Assembly: GCA_020747015.1 (NCBI GenBank)
Contig: JAGTJM010000045.1
Location: forward strand, 1-64,000
DNA from: Pyrenochaeta sp. MPI-SDFR-AT-0127
Taxonomy: Eukaryota > Ascomycota > Dothideomycetes > Pleosporales > Cucurbitariaceae
Direction of reading: 5' to 3'
Length of the DNA: 64,000 nt
The notes under the pieces were generated by a model, which was not told the origin of the DNA, searched no databases, and worked only from the letters and a program-made list of their open reading frames with translations. A program made the translations under genes and the position numbers. This document shows positions 21,567 through 33,271 of this stretch, piece by piece. Positions within the stretch are counted from its first letter, which is position 1. Each line of letters starts with the position of its first letter.

Positions 21567-21976
21567 GGTTGATGGACTTCGCAAGATAGGAGGGTCTTCC
21601 ATCTCAAACTTCGAGAAACTTTGCGCACGGACTTTGGCGCCACAAGCGGGAGAGACAACAGCCACGGTTGCCCTGAGTGGTGACATCATCGTTCAACGGC
21701 TCTTCGCACTATCTTAATTCTGCGCCTCGGTGCCAGTTTATTTAGCCCCCAGATCTTCGTCCAAGGCGAAGAAGAGATATCATGACCATAAATCTCGAAT
21801 CGAAGGCGGCAACATGGATGTGGATCCCCTCACATGGCCCTAGCGCCTCGGTATCATATGATGGTATAGTCTCTACCTATTCATGCAAACACTAGCTTTC
21901 TTGCATCTCCTATTGCCTTCAGCTCCTCTTAGTGAAAACTATCGTTTCGCCGCTTTCCATATCGACATTAGCACTC

Positions 21977-23474
21977 ATGGCTTGGCCAAATCCATTCCGC
22001 ACGCGGACCGAGAAGACTAAAGTGTACGGCCCAATGCGGAAGACCAAACTTGGCAATGATACTGACGGATTTTAGCTGCTGGGGTTATGAATTTGAGTGG
22101 ACAGATAACCATCTAACTCCAGAACAGATGGAGCCTTTGAAGCATTCATACGATGTCTTAGCAGAAGTATGTTTGGATCGACTTAACTCTATTTCGCCAC
22201 CGAAGAATGCAGCGTTGCCGAGAAACCAAGATCACGGGCCGATCCCATCTTCAGTCACTGGCACGGAAGAAGGAAAGAAAGAGTCTCTCCCTATACCTCG
22301 TCGAGACTTATATGCTCTACTTGAGGAACACCAAGCCTCTGATCCCAAGCTCACCGAGCTGTGGAAGGAAGTGAACACTATTCCTAACTGGGTGGATTGG
22401 GAGCAAATAGAGAGGGGACAAAATGTCTTCTATCGGTATGGAGGGCCTGCTTTGACTGGTCTCACCTTTCAATCGCTTCTCGGTGGCATGGGTGCGGCGA
22501 GGGTGGTAGAAACCTTAGCTCGTACTGGAGGCTTCAGTACCAAGGTGGCAAGAGGAAGACTCTTTGAGACAACACAGCATATTCTTCAATGTACGCGGTC
22601 ATTAGATGGCATAAAGCCTGGTGGAGAAGGCTTTGCTTCATCAATACGCGTCCGACTCCTCCACGCCGCTGTACGCCAACGTATTACGAAGCTAGCAGAG
22701 CAACGACCCAGCTATTTCAAGGTAGAAGAATGGGGCATACCTATAAACGACCTTGATCAAATTGCGACCATTGGGACCTTTTCCTCAACCTTGATATGGC
22801 TAAGCTTTCCTCGCCAGGGTATCTACCTCCGCCAGCAGGAGGTTGACGATTACCTTGCCCTCTGGCGCTACATCGCATACCTGATGGGCACACCGGACGA
22901 ATGGTTTTCAACACAAGCCAGGTCAAAGGCTATCATGGAATCTTTGTTGTTCTACGAGGTGAATCCGTCCGAGATGTCGAAGACTATGGCCAACAACATC
23001 ATTTATGCACTCAAAGAAGAGCCGCCAACGTACGTCTCTGCCGACATGCTCACCGCCAGTGCACGTTGGCTCAATGGTAACGAACTCTGCGACAGCCTTG
23101 GCCTCAAGCGTGTATCAGCTTACTACTGGTCTCTCATGGCAGGCCAGTGTCTGTTCTTCATGTTCTACTGTAACTTCTACCGCATCTTCCCATCCCTCGA
23201 TGCTCGGCGTATCGAACGGGCCAAGGAAATATTCTGGAATGTCATCGTTAAGGCAAATTGGGGACTTGGTGGAATAGAGACCACTTTTGACTTCAAATAT
23301 GTGCCGCAGTATGATACTCTGACCAACTTGGGAGACATTGGCGCGCGAAAGTTGAAGACTTCGAGTATAGAAATGAGAAATCTAAGGGCATTCGGCATCT
23401 TCCTTGGCGTTTTGGGACTCGGAACATGGGTGTCGGTGAAGGTGGCATCGAACATTATAGGGAGGATGTGGTAG
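21977..23474 (+). CDS. ER-bound oxygenase mpaB/rubber oxygenase (Lcp, DUF2236) domain protein
   Basis: Member of the DUF2236/Lcp family, heme-type oxygenases that include MpaB (mycophenolic acid pathway) and latex-clearing proteins. Substrate here unknown. Exon 1, 21977-22023, encodes MAWPNPFRTRTEKTK; the intron 22024-22075 (GTACGG...TTTTAG, branch ACTGAC) splits a valine codon; exon 2 runs 22076-23474, total 481 aa. Visible core motifs are YGGPALTGLTFQSLLGGMGA, TGGFSTKVARGRLFETTQHI, TFSSTLIWLSFPRQGI and WRYIAYLMGTPDEWF. A hydrophobic C-terminal segment (FGIFLGVLGLGTWVSVKVAS) probably anchors it in a membrane. No secondary-metabolism genes surround it, so a cluster role is not suggested. Confidence 0.88.
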
Positions 23475-23892
23475 TGTCGCTGCTCTAGGTTTTGTGAGGA
23501 TCTGGTCATACATCGCGGACAGACATGGTTGGTACCAGTCTTCAAAGCGCTTTTGCATTGACTCTTCGAACATTCTGCATAGTTGATTTCACTTCGTTTT
23601 TGTATATCGATTGGAGCGATATTATTTCTCACCTTCTACTTCCCATCACCTCGCGCTTAAGAATGAATAGTTCGTCTCAATGACCATATGAGCAAAGATA
23701 ATATCACAACATCTCTTAAACTCTTCTCATTTTCAGCCCACATCTCAGCAACTTCTTAGGTACTGATCAACTGTCGTCCCCGGCGCTCTAACTTTGAAGC
23801 CGTTCTAATCTTCCAGTGCAATCTCACCTGTCACAAAACACGATCGCACAACAGGCAGTCTAAATACTTCAATCAGCATAAGCATTTGTGGA
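23475..23892. other. Intergenic
   Basis: 3' end of the mpaB-like gene and probable promoter of the CCCH-finger gene. No gene seen. Confidence 0.5.
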
Positions 23893-24122
23893 ATGGAGCA
23901 AATTCAATCCCCCAGGGGTCTGCAGGTTGAAGTATGTGAACGCAAGAAGGTCCTGAAGCTGTCTAAGTTCCGCAAATACACGAACAACTTCGAAGCTTCA
24001 TGTACTAGAGAGTCGTCGAAAATGCCCTCTGCGTACTCAAAGCCAGGTACTGTCAACCTCCGATCACAACCCCAGGCTCACCGAAGAGAGGTAAGCAGCT
24101 TGGTGGACAAGTCGATGGAGCT

Positions 24123-26099
24123 ATGGTTAGTAAGGATGCAGCCATTGAGCTCGAGTCGAGTGATTCTGAGTCTGAGTCTGAGGCTGGAACCAGTTCTGGT
24201 GAATATGAAGACGACAAGGGCGCAGTGAACGTAAATTCGCCAGCGGAAGGCACCAGCCTCGACCCCTCCATAACAACACACGCAGACACTCAACCCACAT
24301 CGAGAGCTTTCAATGCACCTTCTCCCCAAGGTGCGCGGCTTGACATAGTGGACAAGACGGGTGCAGTAGATGAGGCCACACATGTAGCTAGCGAAAACAT
24401 GGAGCCGTCGACACCAATCTCGGCCTCTACGCCACCATCAGAGGGTATGGAAGACCTCGATCTATCCAAAGCCCCTTCTCCAATCCCTGCTTTGGAAAGT
24501 AGTGATGAAGCGGTCTTCTCACTCAGTCATTTGGGTACAACGGGCAAGCGGCAACGATTAGCGTCACCAAGTATTCGAGTTGGCAGTAACGGGTGGAACC
24601 AATGCGAGATAACGCTAGAGACGAGCAATTTCGTATCGACTCCGGAGCGTAAACGTTGCGTTAATCATTGGAACCTCGAAGAGATCGGCACTATCCCAAG
24701 CCGTGTCGCTGATCGCACAGAGAACGTAGTGCTTCGCGTCGACCCCTGGCACAACATCCCCACACGGCCTCCAACAGTTTGGGGCACTGTATCTTCTCAA
24801 GCTGAGAATCTACCTACACGGCCTACCCTTGACCCGGGCACATCATCGGTGACGGCCGGCCAACCCAACACCTTCAAACCTCACCCTTTCGTCCCTCCAA
24901 ACGGACCTCGTATCCAGAGCCATACGTCCTTGATTTGCTGGTACTGGTATCACAAACGCCACTGCAGGTTTGAGTCAAGAGATGGTCAATCCTCTTGGTG
25001 TCCTTACAAACACACATTGAACGCCGCTCACCCAGAAGTGAATTTGCCAGCGGACATCACCAATCACAGGGCGTGCCAATTGGAGCACTGCCCTCTCCGC
25101 CTAAAAGTACAACGTATGAACGACCTTAACAAGCCGCTTCTGAACAATCGCACCATAGAAATAGATATGGCACCAACTATCAAAGTCGAGGTCGATAACT
25201 CTATGGATACCAGCCATACTTTCTTCAAAGAGGAGTACAGTTCTTCGCCTCGGGATGCTATAACGGAAGCCCGCACTACCGCAAGTATAAAAGGGCCGAA
25301 ATTCAACAAGTTCAACACAGACGGGAGAGCGCAACAGCTACCAAAGCTCACCGGGCACGCAAGGAAACGCTATAAGGAACAGAAACAGCGCATTGAAGAG
25401 TGGCAAGCCCAGAACGGCATCAAGCCGGACGATCAAGAGACGAGGCTTGAGAACAAGAGGGTTTCGAAAGAGCAACGGAAAGCACGGAGGAGAAGAAAAA
25501 GGATAGAGAGGGTTTCGGCGACTGCTGCGTTGTTCAAGGCCGAACATGACTCCCTTCTTGCGTTGTCAGGCGATACATCAAAGGTCTGCAACGTCCCGCA
25601 CGCGCAATCTGACCCAAATACTATCGCGATACCTGCGAAACGCAAGAAGAACAGAAGAAACTTGTTACGAGGTCGACGCGCTCAGAGCCTATTTGAAAGA
25701 GACCTGGCCACTGACGGGAGATTTGAAACTTTCGATCATGTGGCCGAATTGCGTTGTGGGACATTTCAACCACTCTCTGGGTTTTCAGGAACAAGTGTAC
25801 TGCTTAACACCCAGGGTGAGAAGGAGATGCAACAACAGGATGCCGAAGATGCGATGGAGATGGCTCAGTCATTGAATATTCCAAGACATGGCAACCCTCA
25901 CCTAGACGTCCAATCATATGCGAAGGACAACTACGGCGAACAGCAGGAAGGTGAAGTGAAATTCAGATTAATGCCGAAAGGTGATGAGCCCAAATTGAGG
26001 AAGCCTGGCGTCCTAGTCGATTATGGCCTTCCTGAAGGCGAAGCGCGTCTTGATTGGGACACCGACCTTGTGCGTCGGCTGTTCGGCGAAATCGCATGA
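24123..26099 (+). CDS. CCCH-type zinc-finger protein, nuclear, unknown role
   Basis: Large, mostly disordered protein with one candidate CCCH finger at about residues 269-293 (C-x8-C-x11-C-x3-H, within CWYWYHKRHC and SSWCPYKH), a form seen in fungal-specific proteins. Upstream is an acidic Ser/Glu stretch. Downstream are basic clusters (KEQRKARRRRKRIERV, AKRKKNRRNLLRGRRAQ) that could be nuclear signals, then a conserved-looking end (KPGVLVDYGLPEGEARLDWD). ATG 24123 gives 658 aa. The true start may be at ATG 23893: a 66-codon frame ends at a GTAAGC donor (24091) that would join at 24135, or a GTACTG donor (24047) that would join at 24142, both in phase but with weak sites. The RNA-binding or regulatory role is inferred from the finger only. 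Confidence 0.75.
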   Translation: MVSKDAAIELESSDSESESEAGTSSGEYEDDKGAVNVNSPAEGTSLDPSITTHADTQPTSRAFNAPSPQGARLDIVDKTGAVDEATHVASENMEPSTPISASTPPSEGMEDLDLSKAPSPIPALESSDEAVFSLSHLGTTGKRQRLASPSIRVGSNGWNQCEITLETSNFVSTPERKRCVNHWNLEEIGTIPSRVADRTENVVLRVDPWHNIPTRPPTVWGTVSSQAENLPTRPTLDPGTSSVTAGQPNTFKPHPFVPPNGPRIQSHTSLICWYWYHKRHCRFESRDGQSSWCPYKHTLNAAHPEVNLPADITNHRACQLEHCPLRLKVQRMNDLNKPLLNNRTIEIDMAPTIKVEVDNSMDTSHTFFKEEYSSSPRDAITEARTTASIKGPKFNKFNTDGRAQQLPKLTGHARKRYKEQKQRIEEWQAQNGIKPDDQETRLENKRVSKEQRKARRRRKRIERVSATAALFKAEHDSLLALSGDTSKVCNVPHAQSDPNTIAIPAKRKKNRRNLLRGRRAQSLFERDLATDGRFETFDHVAELRCGTFQPLSGFSGTSVLLNTQGEKEMQQQDAEDAMEMAQSLNIPRHGNPHLDVQSYAKDNYGEQQEGEVKFRLMPKGDEPKLRKPGVLVDYGLPEGEARLDWDTDLVRRLFGEIA

Positions 26100-26214
26100 A
26101 GGGCTCAAAAGTTGATGGTACTACACAAATCGATCCGACTGAATGGTGTCAATGGGGGAAGAAAGTAAATAAATTCCTCTTCCGGATACTTCAGTGACGA
26201 AGTCAGTGTGGAGA

Positions 26215-27378
26215 TCAGTATCGGTGATAACTTTTGAAAAAAAAACATGCATATGTAGTCTGGCAGGGGTATAGTTCAAATAAAGATTTGCGGAGAATAC
26301 ATTCAACAAGTTGAACCTGTGCCCAATGACAATCACCAGACATACGGCTAGCCTGACTCAGTAAATACTCGACGAATGTGGCAGGGAGACTGACCTTGTT
26401 CTCGTATGTCCAGAATGTCCCACTATGCTGTATGCCTTTACTTTGTATTACATCGATCATTTTGAGCACCGACTCTTCCGGCGTGATGATTCCATGTACT
26501 TCCCATGGTAACTGGACATTCGCCATATCTGTTGCCACCTCTCCAGGATGCATGCATAATATGATTGTATCGTCATCTTTCCTTTTCAGCTCCGCTGCCA
26601 TGTGTCTTACTGCCATGTTAAGCGCCGCTTTGGAAGCAGCATATGCGGCAAATCCGTCCTCCATCTCACGGAAATTACCTTGGGATCCGGAGTCACTGGA
26701 CATGAAGACTATGGTGCCAATGGGTATATTGGTCTTTAGCAGCTTTTGGGCAGTGATGATAGGCCCGATAGTGTTTGTGTGCAAGTGAAAGGCAAATTCG
26801 TCAAATGAACTGTCTCAAAAGTCAGTACAAGGTTACCATGTACCTAGGCACAGCTGAGGGGACACCCAAAATGCACGCTCTAGCCGATTTCAGCAAGGTT
26901 CGGCGAAAGGGAACGTACAGCTCAGTGGCTCTCTGGAAAGATTAGTGCGGCTCTTCAACGGGTCTAATTATACACTTGAACTGACATTTGGGTATCGCAG
27001 GACCCCAGCATTCAGAACTACGTAGTCAATCTTCAGGTTTGGTTTCATGGCGAGTTGGGCCACGAATTTCTAACCCATGTCAGTTGAGCACCCTCAACCT
27101 TCAACATTAGAAGTGTGACAGGGATTACAACATACCTCAATACTTTGCTCAGACAGTACGTCACAAATGTACATTTGGCAGCGTCCATGGTCACTGCCGG
27201 CTTGACCCCACAAGCCGGACGCATGCGCGGCGAAGGGCTCGCGCACCGTTGCAATGATACGCTCGTCTCTAGCCAGGAGCTGCCGCACGAACTCGAGGCC
27301 AATGCCCCTGCTGGCGCCCAGTATCAGCCATGTGGTAGAGTCCTGATCGGCATACAAGACATCGGGAATTTGGTTCAT
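26215..27378 (-). CDS. Short-chain dehydrogenase/reductase
   Basis: Classical SDR oxidoreductase of the C-factor-like type; substrate unknown. Exons are 27136-27378, 26986-27069, 26919-26932 (only 14 nt) and 26395-26809 onward, each junction frame-consistent (756 nt, 252 codons to the sequence FWTYENK). The Rossmann motif LILGASRGIGLEF, the NAG motif (VVLNAGVLRYPN), the Ser in FMSSDSGSQG and the catalytic pair in YAASKAALNMAVRHM are all present, so activity is likely. The C-terminus is uncertain. The frame continues to a stop at 26215, but a GTCAGT donor at 26394 follows ENK, where homologues usually end within a few residues, so a final intron is possible. Convergent with the CCCH-finger gene. 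Confidence 0.85.
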
Positions 27379-28226
27379 CCGTGCTATCTATGCACAGGTG
27401 TGTGGCGGGGCACCCAGGTCGATGATGTCAACCAAGCTGAAGTGCGACAGACTACCCCGGGAAATAATGCCTCGAGATAATGTTGAGGGTCTGGGTGGGT
27501 ATGGGGGATAAAATGTGCTGTCAAGGTGATGAGAAATAGTGCTCATGACCCGTCTGAAAATAGACAGGGGAGCAGGAAGCGTGAAGATGCGGGTAGTAGT
27601 GACATGTCACCGGTTTTGCAGACCCTTGTAGCTTCAAGTACCGTCTGCGAGCGAAAGCAGGGTCGAATGGAGCTGCGGAGTCAGCCAGCCTTAGGTTTGG
27701 GATAGCCTATAGGACAGAATTATGACCTCTCTGTAGAGAATACAAGAACGATGGCAGGACACAGCACTTGCGCTCTCGTCGTCGCATGCATATTCCGGCA
27801 TTACCGACTGTCGGTCGGTCGCATGAAGTAGTCCACACCACACAGACGACACAGCGTGCAGGCGAGACTACTCGGCTCGTTGGAGAAACTCGTCCCGAGG
27901 AAAGTGGCCCTTCAACACAGGCCGTCCAGCCTTTGAATCCAGTTCTGCCATGGAAGTTGATGTCGGTCCGGTTCTGCCCGAGGGATTCTGCTACTGACTT
28001 ATGATTGCGCGCTCATTGGCCGACCACGTGATCCGTGCGCCGGCCAGGGCCCGTCATTTCACCAAGGCTAGCGCCAAGTTCATCGCCTTTTTCTTCGATC
28101 ACTCTGCCAGCTTTCTTCTGCCCAACAACTTGCCATCAGGTAGACCAGCAACACCAATCTTTATTACTCCGACCCCATTTCTACTCCTCTACCACCAACC
28201 ACCACCTCACCACCTCTCCAGCCAAA
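27379..28226. other. Divergent promoter region, SDR and cytochrome c genes
   Basis: No gene. Contains a composite ATTGG/CACGTG element annotated separately and a C/A-rich leader directly before the cytochrome c ATG. Confidence 0.55.
28015..28030. promoter_or_regulatory. Inverted CCAAT plus E-box in cytochrome c promoter
   Basis: ATTGG (28015-28019) is followed five bases on by CACGTG (28025-28030), about 200 bases upstream of the cytochrome c ATG. Respiratory genes in fungi are often controlled by the CCAAT-binding HAP complex; use here is inferred. Confidence 0.4.
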
Positions 28227-28961
28227 ATGGGTTACGAAAAGGGTACGTTTTTCTTCTCAGCCGCGAACGTCATCGAACATCTCCTGTCTTGCCACGGCCT
28301 CCCAGCGTCCATTGAGCTCGCGCATCCCGAAAGGCCTCTTGTCTGAGAAGCGGAATATACGCACCAGATAAACGACCACTTTCCTAGCAGTTCAATGGGG
28401 CTTTTTGCACAAGCTGGCAGCTTTGCGACAATGGGAGGCGTGCCGGCGGATTTCTCGGCTTCGCAAGCTGAGCCCATCACAATGCACAATGCTGACGCAT
28501 CTTGACAGGCGATGCTAAGAAGGGTGCCAACCTCTTCAAGGTACGAATGCCCCAAGATGGACTTTTAAAGTCATCATCACAATTTTCAACCCTCCGCGGC
28601 GCCCAACTAACGCTCTGTAGACACGATGCGCGCAGTGCCATACCCTGAAGGAGGGTGAGGGCAACAAGATTGGCCCCATGCTACACGGTCTCTTTGGCCG
28701 CAAGACTGGCCAAGTCGACGGCTTCTCATATACCGATGCCAACAAGCAGAAGGGCATCACTTGGGACGAGAACACTCTGGTACGATCACGCCACTCAATC
28801 AATCAAAACGTTAGATGAGCCAAAGGCTAATTTTTCCGCAGTTCGAGTACCTCGAGAACCCCAAGAAGTACATTCCCGGCACCAAGATGGCTTTCGGTGG
28901 TCTCAAGAAGCCCAAGGACCGAAACGACTTGATCACCTTCCTCCAGGAAGAGACCAAATAA
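28227..28961 (+). CDS. Cytochrome c
   Basis: Electron carrier between respiratory complexes III and IV in the intermembrane space. Four exons: 28227-28242, 28509-28540, 28621-28779 and 28842-28961; 327 nt, 108 aa, the standard fungal length. It begins MGYEKGDAKKGANLFKTRC. The heme-binding CAQCH lies at residues 19-23 and the sixth-ligand Met in PGTKMAFGG. The first intron (266 nt) is long for this window; the others are 80 and 62 nt with usable branch points (ACTAAC, GGCTAAT). The protein starts with an uncleaved N-terminus, as in all mitochondrial cytochromes c. One small oddity is IGPMLHG, where Asn, Ala or Glu is more usual than Met. Confidence 0.98.
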
Positions 28962-30102
28962 GCGTTTCTTGACGTTTATAACCACCTCTCCAACACGCTA
29001 TGACCCTTCTCTAATCCTTTTCGACCCAAAACCACTTCCGATTGTATCAACACGATGATAGACGTATGATTGAGGCGATGGGGTGCATCTTGCTGCGCAG
29101 CCTCGTCCTGTGTAGATTATGCTTGGTGTATCATGCTAGGGCGCTTTTTGATTTCTGGTGCAGCATAACGCCGGTTTGGAACTTAGCGGCACACTCGGAA
29201 TAACAATTCTCCTCTTCAATACCATCCAATGCTACGCAGATATGCTGTCCTGAATCATGAAAAACTACGTTACTCTGCAAAGGACACTGAATGTACCACT
29301 TTTTTTTTTCCTACTATCGTGATGCAGATACAGGCTTGTATGCGCTCCTTTTGACAGCCTCGAGGGAGCTTCAGTTATGAGCGCCTGAGAAAGACATTTA
29401 CCAATGGCATGCCTCGCAAATTTTTTGACGCGCATGCTGTGTTCCCACAATAGTTGGTCGGTCAAGCCAATGGCGGCAGGCTAGGCTCAAAGGCACATCT
29501 CACGCGAGCACCTCGGGCCTGAGGAAGATGCGGTCACAAACATGCGGTTTGCCGGCAGAGTCCACCCTGGGAGCTCCAATGGCTAGCCGAGGAGCATCAG
29601 GTGGCTGAAGCTTGCACAAGACGAGGTGCAACATAGTCCTGGCAAAGCTTACATGTAGTGGACGTGGGTGCCCGAGCAAAACAAATTGCCCTGTTTACAC
29701 AATCCTGTCGCGTCAGCTGCGAGCTCCGGAGACTCTGAGCGTGTGGTTCTGTGGCGCTTTTCCCACATCTCCACGTGAAAGAGGTTCGAGTGTGGGGGGA
29801 ATTGGTCCAGGTCCATCACGCATTGGTGTCATCCCATCGGCGGAACACTCCGTCTCCCATGCTTCAATTGCCCTGTCGTCACTAGACACACGGCCGCATC
29901 AATTCTTCGCTCTCTTCCACTATTCTCTGTTCCCATCCCGAATTGCTTCAGCACACGCGTCTGGTTACCTCGGCCTACATTCCCATTCACCTAGCGTCAT
30001 AGCGGGGCGGAATATTAGTAGCTCGACGTTAACCACATCGCCCAACGATACTTTGGCGTCAACGCAGCGACAGAGGCCGTCCGGCCTTATACAATTGGCA
30101 TC
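28962..30102. other. Intergenic, 1.14 kb
   Basis: 3' side of cytochrome c and promoter of the PDH kinase gene. A 172-codon frame starting near 29612 overlaps the kinase start in another frame and has no protein character. Confidence 0.5.
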
Positions 30103-31645
30103 ATGTCGTGGAAGCGCAGCGAGAGGCTGATGGACACCATCAAGGTATGTACCAAGGTTGCACAGGTCGCATGTGAAGCTCACACCTCAACAGCACTACA
30201 GCAACTTCCCAGCAACTGGTTTGTACTCGCGATTGATCATGTGAAGGATGCATCTGATGTGCTTTCAGGTGTCTCTCTACGGCAGATGGTGCAGTTTGGA
30301 GAGAAGCCATCTACAGGAACCCTCTTCCGCGCATCACAGTTCCTTTCCGAGGAGCTTCCCATACGGCTAGCACACCGCGTACAAGAGCTCAGTGACCTTC
30401 CCGATGGCCTCAATGAGATGCCATCCATCTGCAGAGTGCGCGATTGGTATGCACAGTCATTTGAAGTAGGTAGCGGTGAGGCGCTCTCTCAAAATGCATT
30501 GACTCATGACCATGTTAGGAGCTCGTCGAACTCCCCCGGCCGAATCTCTCCACCGATATCAAAGAAAGACTTCTACGACCGGCAAAGCGAAATGGAAAAG
30601 ACCAGAGTATGATAATCAAGGCGACTCAGAATCCGAGCATCAAGCAAGGACAATACCGATCTGCGCCGGGGACGAATGGCAACGGTAACGGCAACGGAAG
30701 CAAGGAAAGCAAAGGTGCAACATCGAGTAGGAGATACTACGCCGCAGCGGACGACGGCGGAGACTGGCCGCCAGAGCTCGGCGCATATAACACAAAATTC
30801 GCAGACACGCTGGAGAAGATCAAAAGGCGGCACGACAGCGTTGTAACCACCGTTGCGCAAGGCATCCTGGAATGGAAGCGGAAACGGCAACGGATGCAGA
30901 TTGACCACAATATCCAAGCCTTCCTTGACCGCTTCTACATGTCGCGCATTGGCATCCGTATGCTCATCGGCCAGCACATTGCGCTCACCGACCAGCGGTC
31001 ACGCTCGGATCCAAACTACGTGGGTATCATATGCACAAAGACCAATGTTCGGGAACTTGCACAAGAGGCGATTGAGAATGCGCGATTTGTATGCGAAGAC
31101 CACTACGGCCTGTTTGACGCCCCCAAAGTGCAGCTTGTTTGTAACTCAGACATCAGCTTCATGTATGTGCCAGGCCATTTGTCGCACATGCTATTCGAAA
31201 CTCTGAAGAATTCACTCCGCGCTGTTGTCGAACGCCATGGACAGGACAAGGAGGATTTCCCCGTGACAAAGGTCATAGTTGCCGAAGGCAAGGAAGACAT
31301 TACTATCAAAATCTCGGATGAAGGAGGAGGAATTCCTCGTTCCTCGATACCGCTTGTCTGGACGTACATGTACACGACTGTTGACCAAACCCCGAGCCTC
31401 GATCCTGATTTCAATAAGAGCGACTTCAAGGCGCCAATGGCGGGCTTTGGGTATGGATTACCAATATCCCGGCTGTATGCCAGGTACTTTGGCGGAGATT
31501 TGAAGTTGATCAGTATGGAAGGGTAAGTCCTATGAATAGTACCAGTCACAGTCTTGGAGTGTCAGCTAATGACCCATGTAGCTACGGCACAGACGTCTAC
31601 CTCCATCTCAATCGCCTATCCTCGTCTTCCGAACCCTTACAATAG
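30103..31645 (+). CDS. Mitochondrial pyruvate dehydrogenase kinase family protein (PDK/BCKDK)
   Basis: GHKL-type serine kinase that inactivates the pyruvate (or branched-chain ketoacid) dehydrogenase complex by phosphorylating E1-alpha. Five exons: 30103-30144, 30194-30218 (25 nt), 30269-30465, 30519-31522 and 31582-31645; 1,332 nt, 443 aa. The N-terminal helical domain has VSLRQMVQFGEKPS and DWYAQSFEELVELP. The ATP-binding domain shows the N box HMLFETLKNSLRAVVE, G1 DEGGGIP and G2 GFGYGLPISRLYARYFGGDL. Between the halves is a polar insert (about residues 130-150) of alternating Gly/Asn that is absent from animal PDKs and likely a surface loop. All introns are GT-AG with CTAAT or CTGAC-like branch points. 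No classic presequence is obvious at the N-terminus. Confidence 0.94.
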
Positions 31646-32539
31646 CAATTACCGGTCATGAGGGATGGATGGACCTCGAGTGAGCTCATCCGCTCAGGCT
31701 CATCATCCCAAGGAATGGCAGGGGGTAACAAGAACAACAGATTCCTTGCCAGCAAAGCAATGCGACTCAAGTTGTCGGGGCAAGTGAGCAGGGAAGTGAG
31801 TGAGAGAAGGCAGGTCGGCGACCTAGAGGAGATGTTCGCAGAGAAAGGCGAGAAGCCATGGTGGAGAAACGTTGGCATGGATGAAGGTGTATGAGACAAG
31901 AATATCAGAGGCAAGACATGTGGAGCACGCTATGGAATTAACGTCGCCAGAAGTAGTTTCGTTTCTGCGATTTTTCTGACATTTGTCCCAACAAGAAGAA
32001 GAAAGAACCGGAAGAAGAAGAGTTGGCTTTTGTTGTCCGCATTCTTTGTAAGTATTGACAAAACCCTTTCTCCTTCACTGCTGGTGGTGGTTGCAAAGAG
32101 CATCTTTCAGGAAAGATATCTATGTGAAGATGTGGAAGAACAGGATTGCATTTTTTTTTCGGTTGTTGGCAAATTTGTTTTCAAATGTAAACATGGGCGT
32201 TACGGCGAGACGGGGGGGAGGGGGCCTGGGCTGGGTGGATGGCTTTTCGAGGTCGAAAGCGAAAGAAACAAATAAAGGCGGATATAGTCTCGCGCAACAA
32301 TGTAATCTTGTACGTCTGCAGTTTTTGAATTGAAGAAAAGACAGTAAGAACGCCCCTTGTATACCATGCTTCCCTGGGGGTATAATGCTATGTAAATGCA
32401 AAGCCCAACAATGGACGCCTGTTTTGCTATGCCCCATAAATCTATCATAATGCTTTCTCCCCTCCCCACATCGGGTTCGTTATGTTCGTGAGTTGTGAAT
32501 TTCGGCAATGGCTCTTTTCTCCATGTTTGTTTGCGCTGC
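31646..32539. other. Intergenic between convergent genes
   Basis: Two 3' ends face each other here. Some small ORFs exist (31658-31894 and others) but none is convincing. Confidence 0.5.
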
Positions 32540-33271
32540 TTAGTTCTGGCCCTGTCCTAAACTCACCCTCTTCTTCCCTTTGCCTGCGCTCTCCTTTGCC
32601 TTGCCGGCTGCCCTGGGACTCTCCGCTTCGGTCCTGACCCTCTCTTGCACAGGGACGTCCCACTCATCTTCCCAGGCTACGTCCTCCGTGTTGGCAACGC
32701 CGTAGAGAATGTTTTGATAGTGATTCCGTGTCTGGGTGATACTCTGCAAAGTGAAGCAATATCGTCAACCTGGGTTCTCTCTACACTACACAAAAGGTCT
32801 ATTCCACGGTGCATGTTTGTATGAGAAATAGAGCTGGAAGTACGGACGGATTGGGAGTGGAAATAATACCTCATTCCGACTTGCAGCGTACCATATCAGC
32901 ATCTCCACACTTTCTAGTATACATGCTGCTTCCTCCCTCCGTTGTCGTTGCTCATAGCTCTCCGCACTCTTAACTGCAGCTGGACCATTGTAATTCTTGC
33001 CCCTCGCCTGCAAGCCCCTTTGCGTGGCCGAGAAGCCGCTCTGTTCACTCGGGCGCGCGGCGCGCGGGGGCGTGTTGCTCGATGCGGCTTGTGGATTGTT
33101 CAGGACGGTATTGAAGAAGGTGTTTGCATGTAGGGCGTTGGGTGATTGTGTGTGAGGCGGCGGTGGTGGTGGTGGCATTGTAGCATTGGAGGGTTGTGCT
33201 AGGGTTTCCTTTTGCTGGGGAGGGTCTGGCAGGTAGGGATTGGGTTGGTGGGTGGTGATGGAGGTGGGCAT
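32540..33271 (-). CDS. Conserved-looking protein of unknown function
   Basis: Two exons, 32870-33271 and 32540-32743, with a 126-nt intron (GTATTA...TTGCAG), encode 201 aa. I cannot name the family. The N-terminal half is Pro-rich with a run of eight or so prolines, and the C-terminal tail is basic (KAKESAGKGKKRVSLGQGQ). Between them lies a short structured block that crosses the intron: EEAACILESVEMLIWYAASR then NESITQTRNHYQNILYGV, an amphipathic helical pair of the kind conserved in small adaptor subunits. The splice restores this block exactly, which supports a real gene. No signal peptide or membrane segment. Possibly nuclear, given the basic tail. Confidence 0.7.

Noticed and set aside
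29612..30130. 172-codon plus-strand ORF upstream of the PDH kinase
   Set aside because: It overlaps the kinase start out of frame, has no family-like sequence, and probably reflects leader and promoter sequence.
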